From Methylobacterium haplocladii (GTDB taxonomy: Bacteria; Pseudomonadota; Alphaproteobacteria; Rhizobiales; Beijerinckiaceae): a stretch of 64,000 nucleotides of DNA. Of the stretch, positions 50,245 through 59,405 are shown in pieces; the first letter of the stretch is position 1, and each line of letters starts with the position of its first letter. The notes under the pieces are model-generated. The model was not told where the DNA came from. It saw only the letters and a program-made list of their open reading frames with translations, and did no database searches. The position numbers were made by a program, and so were the translations under genes. Location of the stretch: assembly GCF_007992175.1 (NCBI RefSeq), contig NZ_BJZT01000006.1, forward strand, positions 62,001 through 126,000, written 5' to 3'.

Positions 50245-51402
50245 ATGCCCCTACATGAAGACCGGACAGCGAAGCCAGCCGAACACGCTCTCGTAACCCC
50301 GGAGGCACCGACGACCGAGACCCGGCAGGACGCACCTGTCCGCAAGATCATCCACATCGACATGGACGCCTTCTACGCGTCCGTGGAGCAGCGCGACGAT
50401 CCGGCCCTGCGGGGCAGGCCGATCGCCGTCGGCGGCTCGCGCGAGCGCGGCGTCGTGGCGGCGGCGAGCTACGAGGCGCGGGTCTTCGGGGTGCGCTCGG
50501 CCATGCCCTCGGTGACGGCACGCCGGCTCTGCCCCGATCTCGTCTTCGTGAAGCCGCGCTTCGAGGTCTATCGCGCGATCTCGGAGGAGATCCGCACGAT
50601 CTTTGCCGAGCACACGCCGATCATCGAGCCGGTGTCGCTCGACGAGGCCTATCTCGACGTCACGGAGAACCTGAAAAACCTGCCGACGGCGACCGACGTG
50701 GCGCGGGCGATCCGGGGGAGCATCCTGGAGCGCACCGGCCTCGTCGCCTCGGCGGGCGTCTCCTACAACAAGTTCCTGGCCAAGGTGGCCTCCGACTTCA
50801 AGAAGCCCGACGCGCTCTTCGTGATCACCCCGGCGATGGGGCCGCGCTTCATCGAGGACCTCGCCATCGGCCGGTTCCACGGAGTCGGCCCCGTCACCGA
50901 GGCGAAGATGAAGCGGCTCGGCATCCTGACCGGCGGCGACCTCAAGGCGCGCACGCTGGACGAGCTCGCCGCCGCCTTCGGCAGCCACGCCGCCTATTAT
51001 TACGGCGTGGCGCGGGGCATCGACGAGCGGCCGGTGCGGGCGCACCGCATCCGAAAATCCATCGGCGCCGAGACCACCTTCTTCGAGGATCTGTCCGAGT
51101 TCGATGCCCTCGCCGCCCGCCTGCAGCCCCTGATCGACAAGGTCTGGACGGCGAGCACCGCCAAGGCCGTGCGCGGACGGACCGTCACGCTGAAGGTCAA
51201 GTTCTCGGATTTCGAGCAGATCACGCGCGCACGCTCGGTCTCGGCCTGCGTCGCGGATCGTGCGGCGCTCGAGGCGCTGACGCTCGGCCTGCTGCGTGAG
51301 GTGTTTCCGCTTCGCCGCAGCGTGCGGCTCGTCGGAGTCTCGCTGTCGGGCCTGGAGCATGGCGAACCGAGGGCGCCTGAGCAGCTCGGCTTCGGGATCT
51401 GA
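50245..51402 (+). CDS. dinB: DNA polymerase IV
   Basis: The 385-residue Y-family polymerase has catalytic acidic residues in HIDMDAFYASVEQRDDP and SLDEAYLDVT, the palm/finger blocks ARVFGVRSAMPS and AGVSYNKFLAKVASDFKKPD, and a little-finger domain with RGRTVTLKVKFSDF. It copies damaged DNA in the SOS response with low fidelity. About 36 residues precede the usual start (the motif HIDMDAFYASVE is at about 36-47), so the true start may lie a little later. The beta-clamp motif at the C-terminus is not obvious (PEQLGFGI). Confidence 0.92.
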   Translation: MPLHEDRTAKPAEHALVTPEAPTTETRQDAPVRKIIHIDMDAFYASVEQRDDPALRGRPIAVGGSRERGVVAAASYEARVFGVRSAMPSVTARRLCPDLVFVKPRFEVYRAISEEIRTIFAEHTPIIEPVSLDEAYLDVTENLKNLPTATDVARAIRGSILERTGLVASAGVSYNKFLAKVASDFKKPDALFVITPAMGPRFIEDLAIGRFHGVGPVTEAKMKRLGILTGGDLKARTLDELAAAFGSHAAYYYGVARGIDERPVRAHRIRKSIGAETTFFEDLSEFDALAARLQPLIDKVWTASTAKAVRGRTVTLKVKFSDFEQITRARSVSACVADRAALEALTLGLLREVFPLRRSVRLVGVSLSGLEHGEPRAPEQLGFGI

Positions 51403-51637
51403 GCCTCGCACCCGCCCGGCGTCATCGTCGCGTCGGCCGCCGGAGCCTGTCCGAGCCGGAGCCCTGCTGCGTGCAAGACGATCGGCCCGGCGGCACTTTT
51501 GAGCGACACCGTCGCCAAGAGTGCAACCGCCGTATGAAGAAATGATTGCCTGTGCAACGTCCTGCTGAACATATGGGGCGTCGTTGCTTACCCCGGTCGG
51601 GAGCTTACAGCGAAGACCAGCCGGGACGACTGCAACC

Positions 51638-52645
51638 ATGGACACCATCTGCTTTCGGCCGGACCCGCTGGACGTCGGCGGTGCGTTCGACCGTTATCGC
51701 GAGATGTATCGTGTCGGCTCCACGGTCGAGCCGGGGCCGGGTGCGTTCCATGCCTCCGTCACCGCCATCCGCATGCCGCGGCTGCTGCTGTTCGAGCGTC
51801 GCCTGAGCGGCGTCTCGCATGCGCGGGACCGCCGCCGCGTGGCGCGGGACGGCCTCGACCACATCACGCTGCAACTCATCCTCTCGGGAACCATGGCGGT
51901 GGCCGTCGACGGATCGATCCGGCATGTCGGCCCCGGCCAGATCGTGCTCTTCGACACGACACGGCCCCAGCGGACCTGGACGGCGGGCGTGCATTCGATC
52001 TCGGCCGCGGTCGCACGCGATGCGCTCGCCCCGAGCCTTCGCGACGCCGGCTTCGCGCATGGCCTCGTTCTCGGCTCCGACGAGGCCGGGGAATTGATCG
52101 GCTACCTGCGCGCCCTGGGTTCGCGCGCGCCGGCATCCGGTGCCGCCCTCTCGGACACTGCCGCGCCGACCTTGGGAGCCCTGCTCGGTGCGACGCTGGC
52201 TGCGCTGACCGAACCCACGCGGGCGAACGCGGCGCTTCTGTCCGCCTCGCGGGCCTATGGCCGGGTCCTCGCCTATGTCGACCGGCATCTGGGCGATCCC
52301 GCCCTGTCGGTCTCCGACATCGCGGCCTGCAGCGGCATCTCGCGGAGCGCGCTCTATCGCCTGTTCGCGCCCGTCGACGGGGTCGCCGCCTTCGTCCAGC
52401 AGCAACGGCTTCGCAGGCTGCGTCTCAGCCTCGCGGATGCCGACGACGACCGGGCTCTCGGCGCGCTGGTGAGCGAGGCCGGTTTCGCGACGACGGCGCA
52501 TGCCGCCCGCCGCTTCCGGCGCGCCTTCGGCATGACGCCGAGCGAGTATCGCCGCAACTGCGGAGAGGCAGGGCCCGTCGACAGGCTGCCACCGCGTTCG
52601 ACACGCCTGCCCAGCCTCGCACCCTGGCTCGACGAATTGCTGTGA
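51638..52645 (+). CDS. AraC-family transcriptional regulator
   Basis: The 335-residue protein has an N-terminal ligand-binding domain (LILSGTMAVAVDG, GPGQIVLFDTTRP) and a C-terminal double HTH (DIAACSGISRSALYRLF, then SEAGFATTAHAARRFRRAFG, then MTPSEYRR). The structure fits the AraC-binding domain 2 group. Its stop codon overlaps the next gene's GTG (GTGA), which carries a TonB-dependent receptor. It probably controls that receptor gene in response to the ligand, as PchR-type regulators do for siderophore receptors. The signal molecule is unknown. Confidence 0.9.
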   Translation: MDTICFRPDPLDVGGAFDRYREMYRVGSTVEPGPGAFHASVTAIRMPRLLLFERRLSGVSHARDRRRVARDGLDHITLQLILSGTMAVAVDGSIRHVGPGQIVLFDTTRPQRTWTAGVHSISAAVARDALAPSLRDAGFAHGLVLGSDEAGELIGYLRALGSRAPASGAALSDTAAPTLGALLGATLAALTEPTRANAALLSASRAYGRVLAYVDRHLGDPALSVSDIAACSGISRSALYRLFAPVDGVAAFVQQQRLRRLRLSLADADDDRALGALVSEAGFATTAHAARRFRRAFGMTPSEYRRNCGEAGPVDRLPPRSTRLPSLAPWLDELL

Positions 52646-54978
52646 TCCCCGCCGCATCGCGCATGGTTCACGTCGGCGGCGTCTCGCGAGACGCGCGCCG
52701 CCGTTCGTCCGGAGCAGGGATCGGCGCCGGCCTGATCGCGGCCTCGCTCCTCGTGGGGAGCATCGCGGAGGCGCAGACGCCTGACGGCGGCGTGACGCTG
52801 CCGGAACTGGCGGTCGCCGGCGATGCCCGCCCGTCGCAGCCATGGGGCCTTGTATCGGCCGGGATCGCGCGGGACGCCGGCACCACCGTCTCCAGCGTGG
52901 GACGGAACGGCCCGATCGACGACCGGCCGGCCGCCGATATCGGCACGGTGCTCCTCGACAGCCCCGGCGTCACCACCCGTCCCGGCAATGGCGGACGCGA
53001 CGTCATCATCTCGATCCGCGGCAGCAACGCCCGCTCGACGCGGGTGACCCGGAACCTCGTGGTGCTCGAGGACGGCTTTCCCCTCACCCAGCCGGACGGC
53101 GTCTCGCGCTTCGATCTCGCCGACCCGCACGCCTATGCCGGCATCGACGTGTTCCGCGGGCCGCAATCGGCCCGCTTCGGCAACTACGCCACGGGGGGCG
53201 CCCTCGCCTTCCACACGCGCAGCGGCGGCTCGATCGACGGCTACGAGATCGGCAGCGATACCGGCAGCTTCGGTTCTCTCAGCCGTTACTTTACCGTCGG
53301 CGGGGCCAGCGGCCCGGTGGAGATCAGCCTGTTCGCCAGCGATGCGCGCGGCAACGGATTTCAGGATCACGCCTCCTACGACACGCAGACGGTCAATCTG
53401 CTGGCGACCTATACGCCGACGCCGGACGACCGCTTCGTCCTGAAGGTGATCGACAACGACGTCGACGCCGACCTGCCCGCGCGCTCCTCGCTGAACCAGT
53501 TCCGGATCAACCCCTACCAGCGCGGCTGCGCGGCGGCGGCGAGCGCGGCGCCGGGCTGCACGCTGACGAACCTGCCCCGCAACGGCGCCTTCGGCCCGAC
53601 GGTGGGGGTCACCGCGGACGAGGGCGGCTTCCGCCGCAACGACCGCCGCAGCATCCTGGGCGCGCGCTGGGAACACGACTTCGACGCCGAGACCACGGGC
53701 CGGGCGCAGGTCGTTCTCGACGAGCGCAACTTCGATCAGCCGTTCTACGTGAATTCCGTGCGCGGCAGCTATCCGTCGATCAACCTGCTCGCCGACCTGA
53801 CCCGGCGCACCGACTTTTTCGGACTGCCCGCGGTCGCCAGCGTGGCCCTCAACTATTCCACGATCGACATCCACGCCACGACCTTCAATCGTGCGCCCTA
53901 TGGCGGCCCGCGGCTCGGCGCGCTGATCGGCGATATCGACGCCGAGCAGTCCAATCTCGGCGGCCGCGCACGCACCGAGGTCGCGCTGTCGGACAGCTGG
54001 ACCGGCGTGTTCGGCTTCGGCCTCGAGAAATCCGGGATCGCCGGGCGCAGCCTTGCCTACGCCTATTCCGCGGCCGGGCGAACGACGACGCGGACGGAGG
54101 CCGACCGCTCCTTCCTCAACCTCGCGCCGGAACTCGCCCTCGTCTATCGGCCGAACGCGGAATGGGCGTTTCGCGGACGGGCCGCGACCGGCTACGCCAC
54201 CCCGACGGCCAGCAACCTGTTCGTCACGGTCGCGGGTCTGCCCGGCAACAACACCGGGCTCCGCACGCAGCAAGACCTCGGCTTCGATCTCGGTGCGGAC
54301 TGGACGCCCTGGGCCGGACTGCGTGTGAGCCTCACGACCTTCTACGAGTTCTTCCGCAACGAGCTGGTCGCCCAGTCGCCGGGCCCCGGCCTCCTGGCCT
54401 ACACCTTCAACGTCCCGGCCTCCGAGCATCGCGGCATCGAGCTCGGTGCCGACTGGGCCTTCGCGCCCGGCTGGCGCGCCGTGGCGGCCTATACCTACGA
54501 CGACCAGATCTACACGCGCTTCACGGAGCAACTCAGCGCCGGCGCCTTCGTCGCCCGCTTCGACCGGGCCGGCAACGCGATCCCGGGGGTTCCGGCCAAC
54601 CAGCTTCTCCTCCGCATCGGCTACGACGAGGCCGCAGGGCCGTGGCAGGGTCTCGGCGGCTACGTCGAGACGGTCGTCCAGGACGGCGTCTTCGTCGACG
54701 CGGCGAACCGGCTGACGGTGCCCGGCTACGCCATCGTCAACGCCAACCTCCATTACGGCCGGCCGCTCACGGGCGGCTATGCCAAGCGGATCGCGTTCTA
54801 CGTCGAACTGCGCAACGTCTTCGACATGGTCTACGCGGCCTCGGTGCAGAACCTGACGAATACCATCAGCGCCAGGACAGGCTCGGAGAACGGCGCCGGG
54901 ATCCTCGCCGCGACCCCCGGATCGATCGTCGCCGGCGCCCCGCGCAATGTCGTCTGCGGGATGAAGCTGTCGTTCTAA
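52642..54978 (+). CDS. TonB-dependent outer-membrane receptor
   Basis: The 778-residue protein has a signal peptide (AGLIAASLLVGSIAEAQ), a plug domain (IGTVLLDSPGVTTRPGNGGR, VLEDGFPLTQPDG, FRGPQSARFGNYATGGALAF) and a long beta-barrel with the family's alternating pattern, ending NVVCGMKLSF with a terminal Phe as expected for outer-membrane insertion. It takes up a siderophore, heme, cobalamin or another large ligand with energy from TonB. The start is GTG at 52642 (overlapping the regulator stop) or ATG at 52663. It has no other transport gene beside it. Confidence 0.9.
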   Translation: MIPAASRMVHVGGVSRDARRRSSGAGIGAGLIAASLLVGSIAEAQTPDGGVTLPELAVAGDARPSQPWGLVSAGIARDAGTTVSSVGRNGPIDDRPAADIGTVLLDSPGVTTRPGNGGRDVIISIRGSNARSTRVTRNLVVLEDGFPLTQPDGVSRFDLADPHAYAGIDVFRGPQSARFGNYATGGALAFHTRSGGSIDGYEIGSDTGSFGSLSRYFTVGGASGPVEISLFASDARGNGFQDHASYDTQTVNLLATYTPTPDDRFVLKVIDNDVDADLPARSSLNQFRINPYQRGCAAAASAAPGCTLTNLPRNGAFGPTVGVTADEGGFRRNDRRSILGARWEHDFDAETTGRAQVVLDERNFDQPFYVNSVRGSYPSINLLADLTRRTDFFGLPAVASVALNYSTIDIHATTFNRAPYGGPRLGALIGDIDAEQSNLGGRARTEVALSDSWTGVFGFGLEKSGIAGRSLAYAYSAAGRTTTRTEADRSFLNLAPELALVYRPNAEWAFRGRAATGYATPTASNLFVTVAGLPGNNTGLRTQQDLGFDLGADWTPWAGLRVSLTTFYEFFRNELVAQSPGPGLLAYTFNVPASEHRGIELGADWAFAPGWRAVAAYTYDDQIYTRFTEQLSAGAFVARFDRAGNAIPGVPANQLLLRIGYDEAAGPWQGLGGYVETVVQDGVFVDAANRLTVPGYAIVNANLHYGRPLTGGYAKRIAFYVELRNVFDMVYAASVQNLTNTISARTGSENGAGILAATPGSIVAGAPRNVVCGMKLSF

Positions 54979-55244
54979 GTGCCAGGCCTGGACGTCGCCT
55001 CCTCGCGGGCGGTCCTATCGGCGCTCCGGTCGATCGCGTCGGAGGCCTTTCTCGTCATGGCCGGTGCAGCGAAGCGACGCTCAGCCTGTCTGGTCGACGG
55101 GAACTGCGCCCAGCGTGTGGGAGCGGGCAGCGCCTCGTCCGATGCCCGGCAACGACGGCGCCGCCTCCTGCCGCTGCGCGCCCACCGCACCCAAAGGTCG
55201 AGGAGGGATGTGCCCCAGACCGATCCGATCGACCGGAAATGCGC

Positions 55245-58200
55245 TCAGGGCTGCGGCGGGCGGATGTCGAGGGGTTCGGCGGGCACCTCGCCGCGGATGC
55301 GGCGGCCCTCGTCTTCGGCGTTCTGGCGGTCGCGGGCCTGACGGGCCTGCTCTTCGGCTGCGGCCTGCTGCGCCCTGATCCGTGCCGTGCGCGCGGCCTC
55401 GTCGGCGGCCGCCTTCTCCTTGGCGGCTTTCTCGGCCGCGACCTTTTCCTGAGCCGCCTTCTCGGCCGCGGCCTTCAGCGCGGCCTCGCGGGCCTTGTCC
55501 ATTTCGATGCGGGCGCGGCGGCGCTGGCGTTCGACCTGGTCGGCCTCGAACTGCTCGATCTTTTCCAGCTCCCGCTGCAGGACCAGAGCGGCGAGGCCGT
55601 TGGCGAGCGCGCCCGGTTCGATCTCGCGCTTCGGTGCGCTCCAGGAGCCGACGAAGCCGAGTTGGAGCGCCGGTTTGCCGCCGCTCCAGCCCTTCGGCAC
55701 AGACGCACCGGTCAGCGTACCGCGGGCCTCGATGCGCTTGGCCCTCAGGTCGAGGACGAAGCCGCCGCTCCAGCGCGCTACGCCGAGGTCGAGCTCGACC
55801 GGGCCGCTGCGCAGCGTGCTGCCGGCCAGCGTCACCGGCGTCGTCACCGGCCCTTTCGCAGACAGCGCGGCAGCATCGAATTCCTCCGACAGGATCGCCG
55901 GGAGCCGGCCCTCGCGCAGCGGATCGTCCTCGGCAAGGGCACGGGACAGCGCCCGGTCGATGGCGGCGGGGTCGGCGCCCGGCACGACGATGTCGGAGAG
56001 CGTGACCGCGCCGCTGCCGCCGAGATTGACGGCCAGCGCCGCCGCGCTCTCGCCCGAGCCGCTGTAGCGCAAGGTCGCGGAGAGCGTGCCGCGGATCGGG
56101 CTCGCGCTCGCGAGATCCCCGATCGCGACGCCCGACAGCGCCCCCTCCCCCGAGACGCTGGCGCCGCTGCCCTGCCGGGCGATCGTCGCCGATCCCGTGA
56201 TGCGCCCGCCGGCGAGACGGCCGGACAGGCTCTTGAGGCTCATCGCGTCGCCGTCGAGGGACACCTCGAACGCGGCGTCCTCTGCGATCAGTCCGCGCCC
56301 GAGATCGAGCCGGCCGACCGCTAGCGACACGTCGGCACGCGGACGCGTCGGTGCGGGCACGAATCGCGCCTCCGACCAGCCGGCGGCGTCCTTGGCCGTC
56401 GCCTTCGGATCGGTCGGGAGCACGAGGGCCGCCGTGAGCCCCGGCAGCGAGAGCGCGCCGAGCGCGGCCTTGCCGGCGAGCGCCCCGTCTGGCCTGCGGT
56501 CGAGGCTCGCCGAAACATCCGCTTCGGCGAGACGACCGATCGCCTCGGCGTGCAGGTCTGCGCCCTTTCGCGACAGAGCGATCGTCAGGTCCGCGGGCAG
56601 CGGCCCCGCCACCGGCATCGCGCTGCCGGCGAGCGGCACGAATGGCGCGGCATCCGCCGTGACCGCCCGGAGAGTGCCCGCATCCGGCGGCCCGAAATCC
56701 GCGCCGAGGAGCAGCGGCTTCACCGTCGACAGCTCCAGGCCGGCGATGCTGCCGGCGACGCTGAGGCTCAGCGGCGTGGTCCCGCCCGCCGCGCGCCGCG
56801 CGCTGAGCGTCAGGCTCGCCGGCTGGCGCAGGCCCGCGATGTCGTCGCGCCGGAACCAGCGCCCGGCCCGTGGCGCCGCGATGGTGGCGTCGAGGGTGTC
56901 GAGGCGTCCGCCGCGCGCGAGCAGCGAGCCGTCGATCGTGCTCTCCGCAGCCTTGCCCTTGGCCGTGGTGCGGAGCGTGTCCGCCTCGCCGGCCTCGCGT
57001 TCCAGGCTCACGTCGAGGTCCAGCGCGCCCTCGCGCAGGAAGCTCGGCAGCAGGCGCGCCTCCGGGATCCAGACCCGGTCGAGCAGGGCGAGCAGCGGCG
57101 CGGCCGTGGCGGCGCCGACATGGCCGGCGATCCGTCCGGCTCCGTCCGGCGTGATCCGGCCGGAGAGCCTGGCGTTCGCCCCGGCGAGGTCGGTGATGTC
57201 GAGGCGGTCGACGACGAGGCTGGCCCCATCGGATTGGATGCTCGCCGCGATGGTGCCGTTGCCGGAGCGCGCGCCGGCCGGCCCGTAGCGCACGTCCCGT
57301 GCCCGAAGCGTCAGGGCGACATCGTGACGATCGAGCGAGGGCAGCAGACCGCCGACGGGGGGCAGCTCGGCGATGTCGATGCCCTGCGCCTGCAGGTTGG
57401 CCTCGAGCCGCCCGCGGGTGCTGCCGTCGCCCCTGGCATAGCGGGCCTCGCCCATGAGCCGGGCCTCGCCGAGCACGAGGCGAAGACCCTTGAGCGAGAG
57501 GTCGCTCCCGGCGACCGAGAGGTCGGTTGCCGCCTGGATCGGGCGGCCGTCGAGCAGGGCCAGGGCCGGCCCCTCGACGTCGAGGCGGCGCAGGTATCGG
57601 CCGAGCCCTTCGGAATTGGCGGCGTCGACGGCGAGATGACCGGTGAAGCGCGGCGCGGCGGCGCCGTCGAACTCGCCCGAGGCTTCCACCTTGGTCGCGC
57701 CTGGCGCGGTGCCGGCGAAACGGCGCAGGACGAGGCCGCCGGTGCGGTCGAAGGTCCCCTTCATTTGCAGGTCCGACCAGTCCTCGAAGCCGAGGGCGAG
57801 GCTCTCGATCTTGAGATCGAGATCGAGCATCACCGGCAGTGCCGCATCGCCCGAGAGCCCGCGCGCGAGCAGGGCCTGCCCGGCGGAGGAATAGAGCAGC
57901 CCGTCGAGGTTCAGCCGGCGCGATTCGAGGGTCAGGCCGGCGCGCCAACTGCGCAGGTTGATCTGTCCAGTGCCGGCGAGCCGCACGGCGTGGCCCGCCG
58001 GGTCGATCTCGGCGTTGACGCCCTCGAAGCGCAGCAGCGGACCGCGCGCCTTGAACTTGCCGCCCAGCGAGAACGGCAGTGACGCGCCGGCATCCTTCGT
58101 CGGCGGCCCCACCACGAGACGGGCCGAGCCCTCTGCCTCCGGGATCATGGCGCGGAGTTCGCCCGGGCGCCGGGGCTTGGCACCGTCCGCGGGGTCGAGG

Positions 58201-58868
58201 GGCTTCAGGACGATACGGGCATCGGCCTCGAAGCGGGGCTGTCGCTCGCCGCCGCCCGAGATCTTCACCGTCGCGCCGTCGGCGGCGATCTTGGTGCTGG
58301 CGAGACGGAACGGGACCCCGCCGCTGACGCCGTCCATCTGCCATGGGCCGGCGAGCGAGGGCGCCTTGAGGCGTAGGCCCTCGGCGGCGAACTGGTCGGT
58401 GCGGCCGGTGGCCGGCACCAGCGTGGTCACGAGCGCCTGCTGGATGCGCAGGTCGTCGATGACGAGGTCGCGGCCGCCGATCGCCTCGCGGAGGCTGCCG
58501 GGCAGCATCACCGCGTCGCCCTCGTCCACCGGCAGCTTGAGTTCGGCCCGGCCGATCCGCGTCTCGGTGAAGCGCAGCTCGCCCTTCAGCAGCGGCGCCA
58601 GCGCCAGTTCCGCCTTGACGAAGCGCAGGTCGAGGGAAGGCTTGTCGGCATTGTCTCCGAGCTGCAGGCGGTCGAGCCGCAGGCGGGGATAGGGGAGGAA
58701 GCGGACCTCGATGCGGCCGTCGCTCTGCGCGGGCAAGCCGAGCGAGGAACCGATCGCCTGATCGATGAGCGACCGACGCCCCGTCCAGTCGACGAAGGGC
58801 GGGGCGGCGAGCGCCGCGACCAGGATCAGGATGACGGCGCCCGCGAGCGCGGTCAGGGTGTCACGCAC
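55245..58868 (-). CDS. AsmA family protein
   Basis: The 1207-residue protein has one N-terminal helix (LTALAGAVILILVAALAAPP), the AsmA domain, and long beta-rich repeats. A highly charged C-terminal coiled coil follows (about 1120-1200; a Lys/Glu/Ala-rich run with KAAAEKAAQEKVAAEK). AsmA-type proteins are periplasmic bridges that move phospholipid between membranes or affect outer-membrane biogenesis. The start is GTG. The last 30 residues include an acidic RNAEDEGRRIRGEVPAE tail. It is transcribed alone on the minus strand. Confidence 0.88.
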   Translation of the reverse strand: MRDTLTALAGAVILILVAALAAPPFVDWTGRRSLIDQAIGSSLGLPAQSDGRIEVRFLPYPRLRLDRLQLGDNADKPSLDLRFVKAELALAPLLKGELRFTETRIGRAELKLPVDEGDAVMLPGSLREAIGGRDLVIDDLRIQQALVTTLVPATGRTDQFAAEGLRLKAPSLAGPWQMDGVSGGVPFRLASTKIAADGATVKISGGGERQPRFEADARIVLKPLDPADGAKPRRPGELRAMIPEAEGSARLVVGPPTKDAGASLPFSLGGKFKARGPLLRFEGVNAEIDPAGHAVRLAGTGQINLRSWRAGLTLESRRLNLDGLLYSSAGQALLARGLSGDAALPVMLDLDLKIESLALGFEDWSDLQMKGTFDRTGGLVLRRFAGTAPGATKVEASGEFDGAAAPRFTGHLAVDAANSEGLGRYLRRLDVEGPALALLDGRPIQAATDLSVAGSDLSLKGLRLVLGEARLMGEARYARGDGSTRGRLEANLQAQGIDIAELPPVGGLLPSLDRHDVALTLRARDVRYGPAGARSGNGTIAASIQSDGASLVVDRLDITDLAGANARLSGRITPDGAGRIAGHVGAATAAPLLALLDRVWIPEARLLPSFLREGALDLDVSLEREAGEADTLRTTAKGKAAESTIDGSLLARGGRLDTLDATIAAPRAGRWFRRDDIAGLRQPASLTLSARRAAGGTTPLSLSVAGSIAGLELSTVKPLLLGADFGPPDAGTLRAVTADAAPFVPLAGSAMPVAGPLPADLTIALSRKGADLHAEAIGRLAEADVSASLDRRPDGALAGKAALGALSLPGLTAALVLPTDPKATAKDAAGWSEARFVPAPTRPRADVSLAVGRLDLGRGLIAEDAAFEVSLDGDAMSLKSLSGRLAGGRITGSATIARQGSGASVSGEGALSGVAIGDLASASPIRGTLSATLRYSGSGESAAALAVNLGGSGAVTLSDIVVPGADPAAIDRALSRALAEDDPLREGRLPAILSEEFDAAALSAKGPVTTPVTLAGSTLRSGPVELDLGVARWSGGFVLDLRAKRIEARGTLTGASVPKGWSGGKPALQLGFVGSWSAPKREIEPGALANGLAALVLQRELEKIEQFEADQVERQRRRARIEMDKAREAALKAAAEKAAQEKVAAEKAAKEKAAADEAARTARIRAQQAAAEEQARQARDRQNAEDEGRRIRGEVPAEPLDIRPPQP

Positions 58869-59030
58869 GGTTCGTGTTTCCGCTCGCGCCGCCTCCGTGT
58901 CCGGACGGCCTCACGAAGTCCGACGCAGTCACCGTGCCCGTTCGAGCCGAGGCCGCGCCGGCCCTCCTATGCGGCGCCTTAGCACAGTGCCGCGGCGGCT
59001 GCCTGTGTCCCGGAGGCGTCAGCGCAGGGT

Positions 59031-59288
59031 TCAGCGGTGGCGACGGCGCGGGACGTAAGCCTGAGAACCGGCATTGGAGTTGTTGTAGAGCTGGTTGCTG
59101 CGGTTCTGGGCGTTCGCCTCGTTCCGGTTGAAGGTCTGCTGCTGCTGCAGGCCTCGGAAGGAATTCTGCTGCTGGAAGGACTGGTTGGCGGCGTTCGACG
59201 AGCCGACGCCGCCGGAAAGCTGGGCAAAGGCCGGGCTCAGGCCGGCGAGGACGAGGGCGGACGAGAGGACGAGGATGCGGGCGCGCAT
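59031..59288 (-). CDS. Small secreted Gln/Asn-rich protein
   Basis: The 85-residue protein has a signal peptide (RILVLSSALVLAGLSPAFA) and a mature part rich in Gln, Asn and Ser (FQQQNSFRGLQQQQTFNRNE), ending in a basic RRRHR. Such low-complexity tails often mean an unfolded or self-assembling protein. GCAGGAGCCG precedes the ATG. It lies between the AsmA gene (minus) and the divergent helicase gene (plus, 117 bp away). The family is unknown to me. Confidence 0.7.
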   Translation of the reverse strand: MRARILVLSSALVLAGLSPAFAQLSGGVGSSNAANQSFQQQNSFRGLQQQQTFNRNEANAQNRSNQLYNNSNAGSQAYVPRRRHR

Positions 59289-59405
59289 GACGGCTCCTGC
59301 TGGATTTCGGGTTGGGACGAGCTTCGGGAAAACGACGCGCAGGGGGGATCTGCGGTTCCCGTCCGGGCCTCGACGGCGTTCGCGTTTTGGTCCAGGGATG
59401 CCCGA

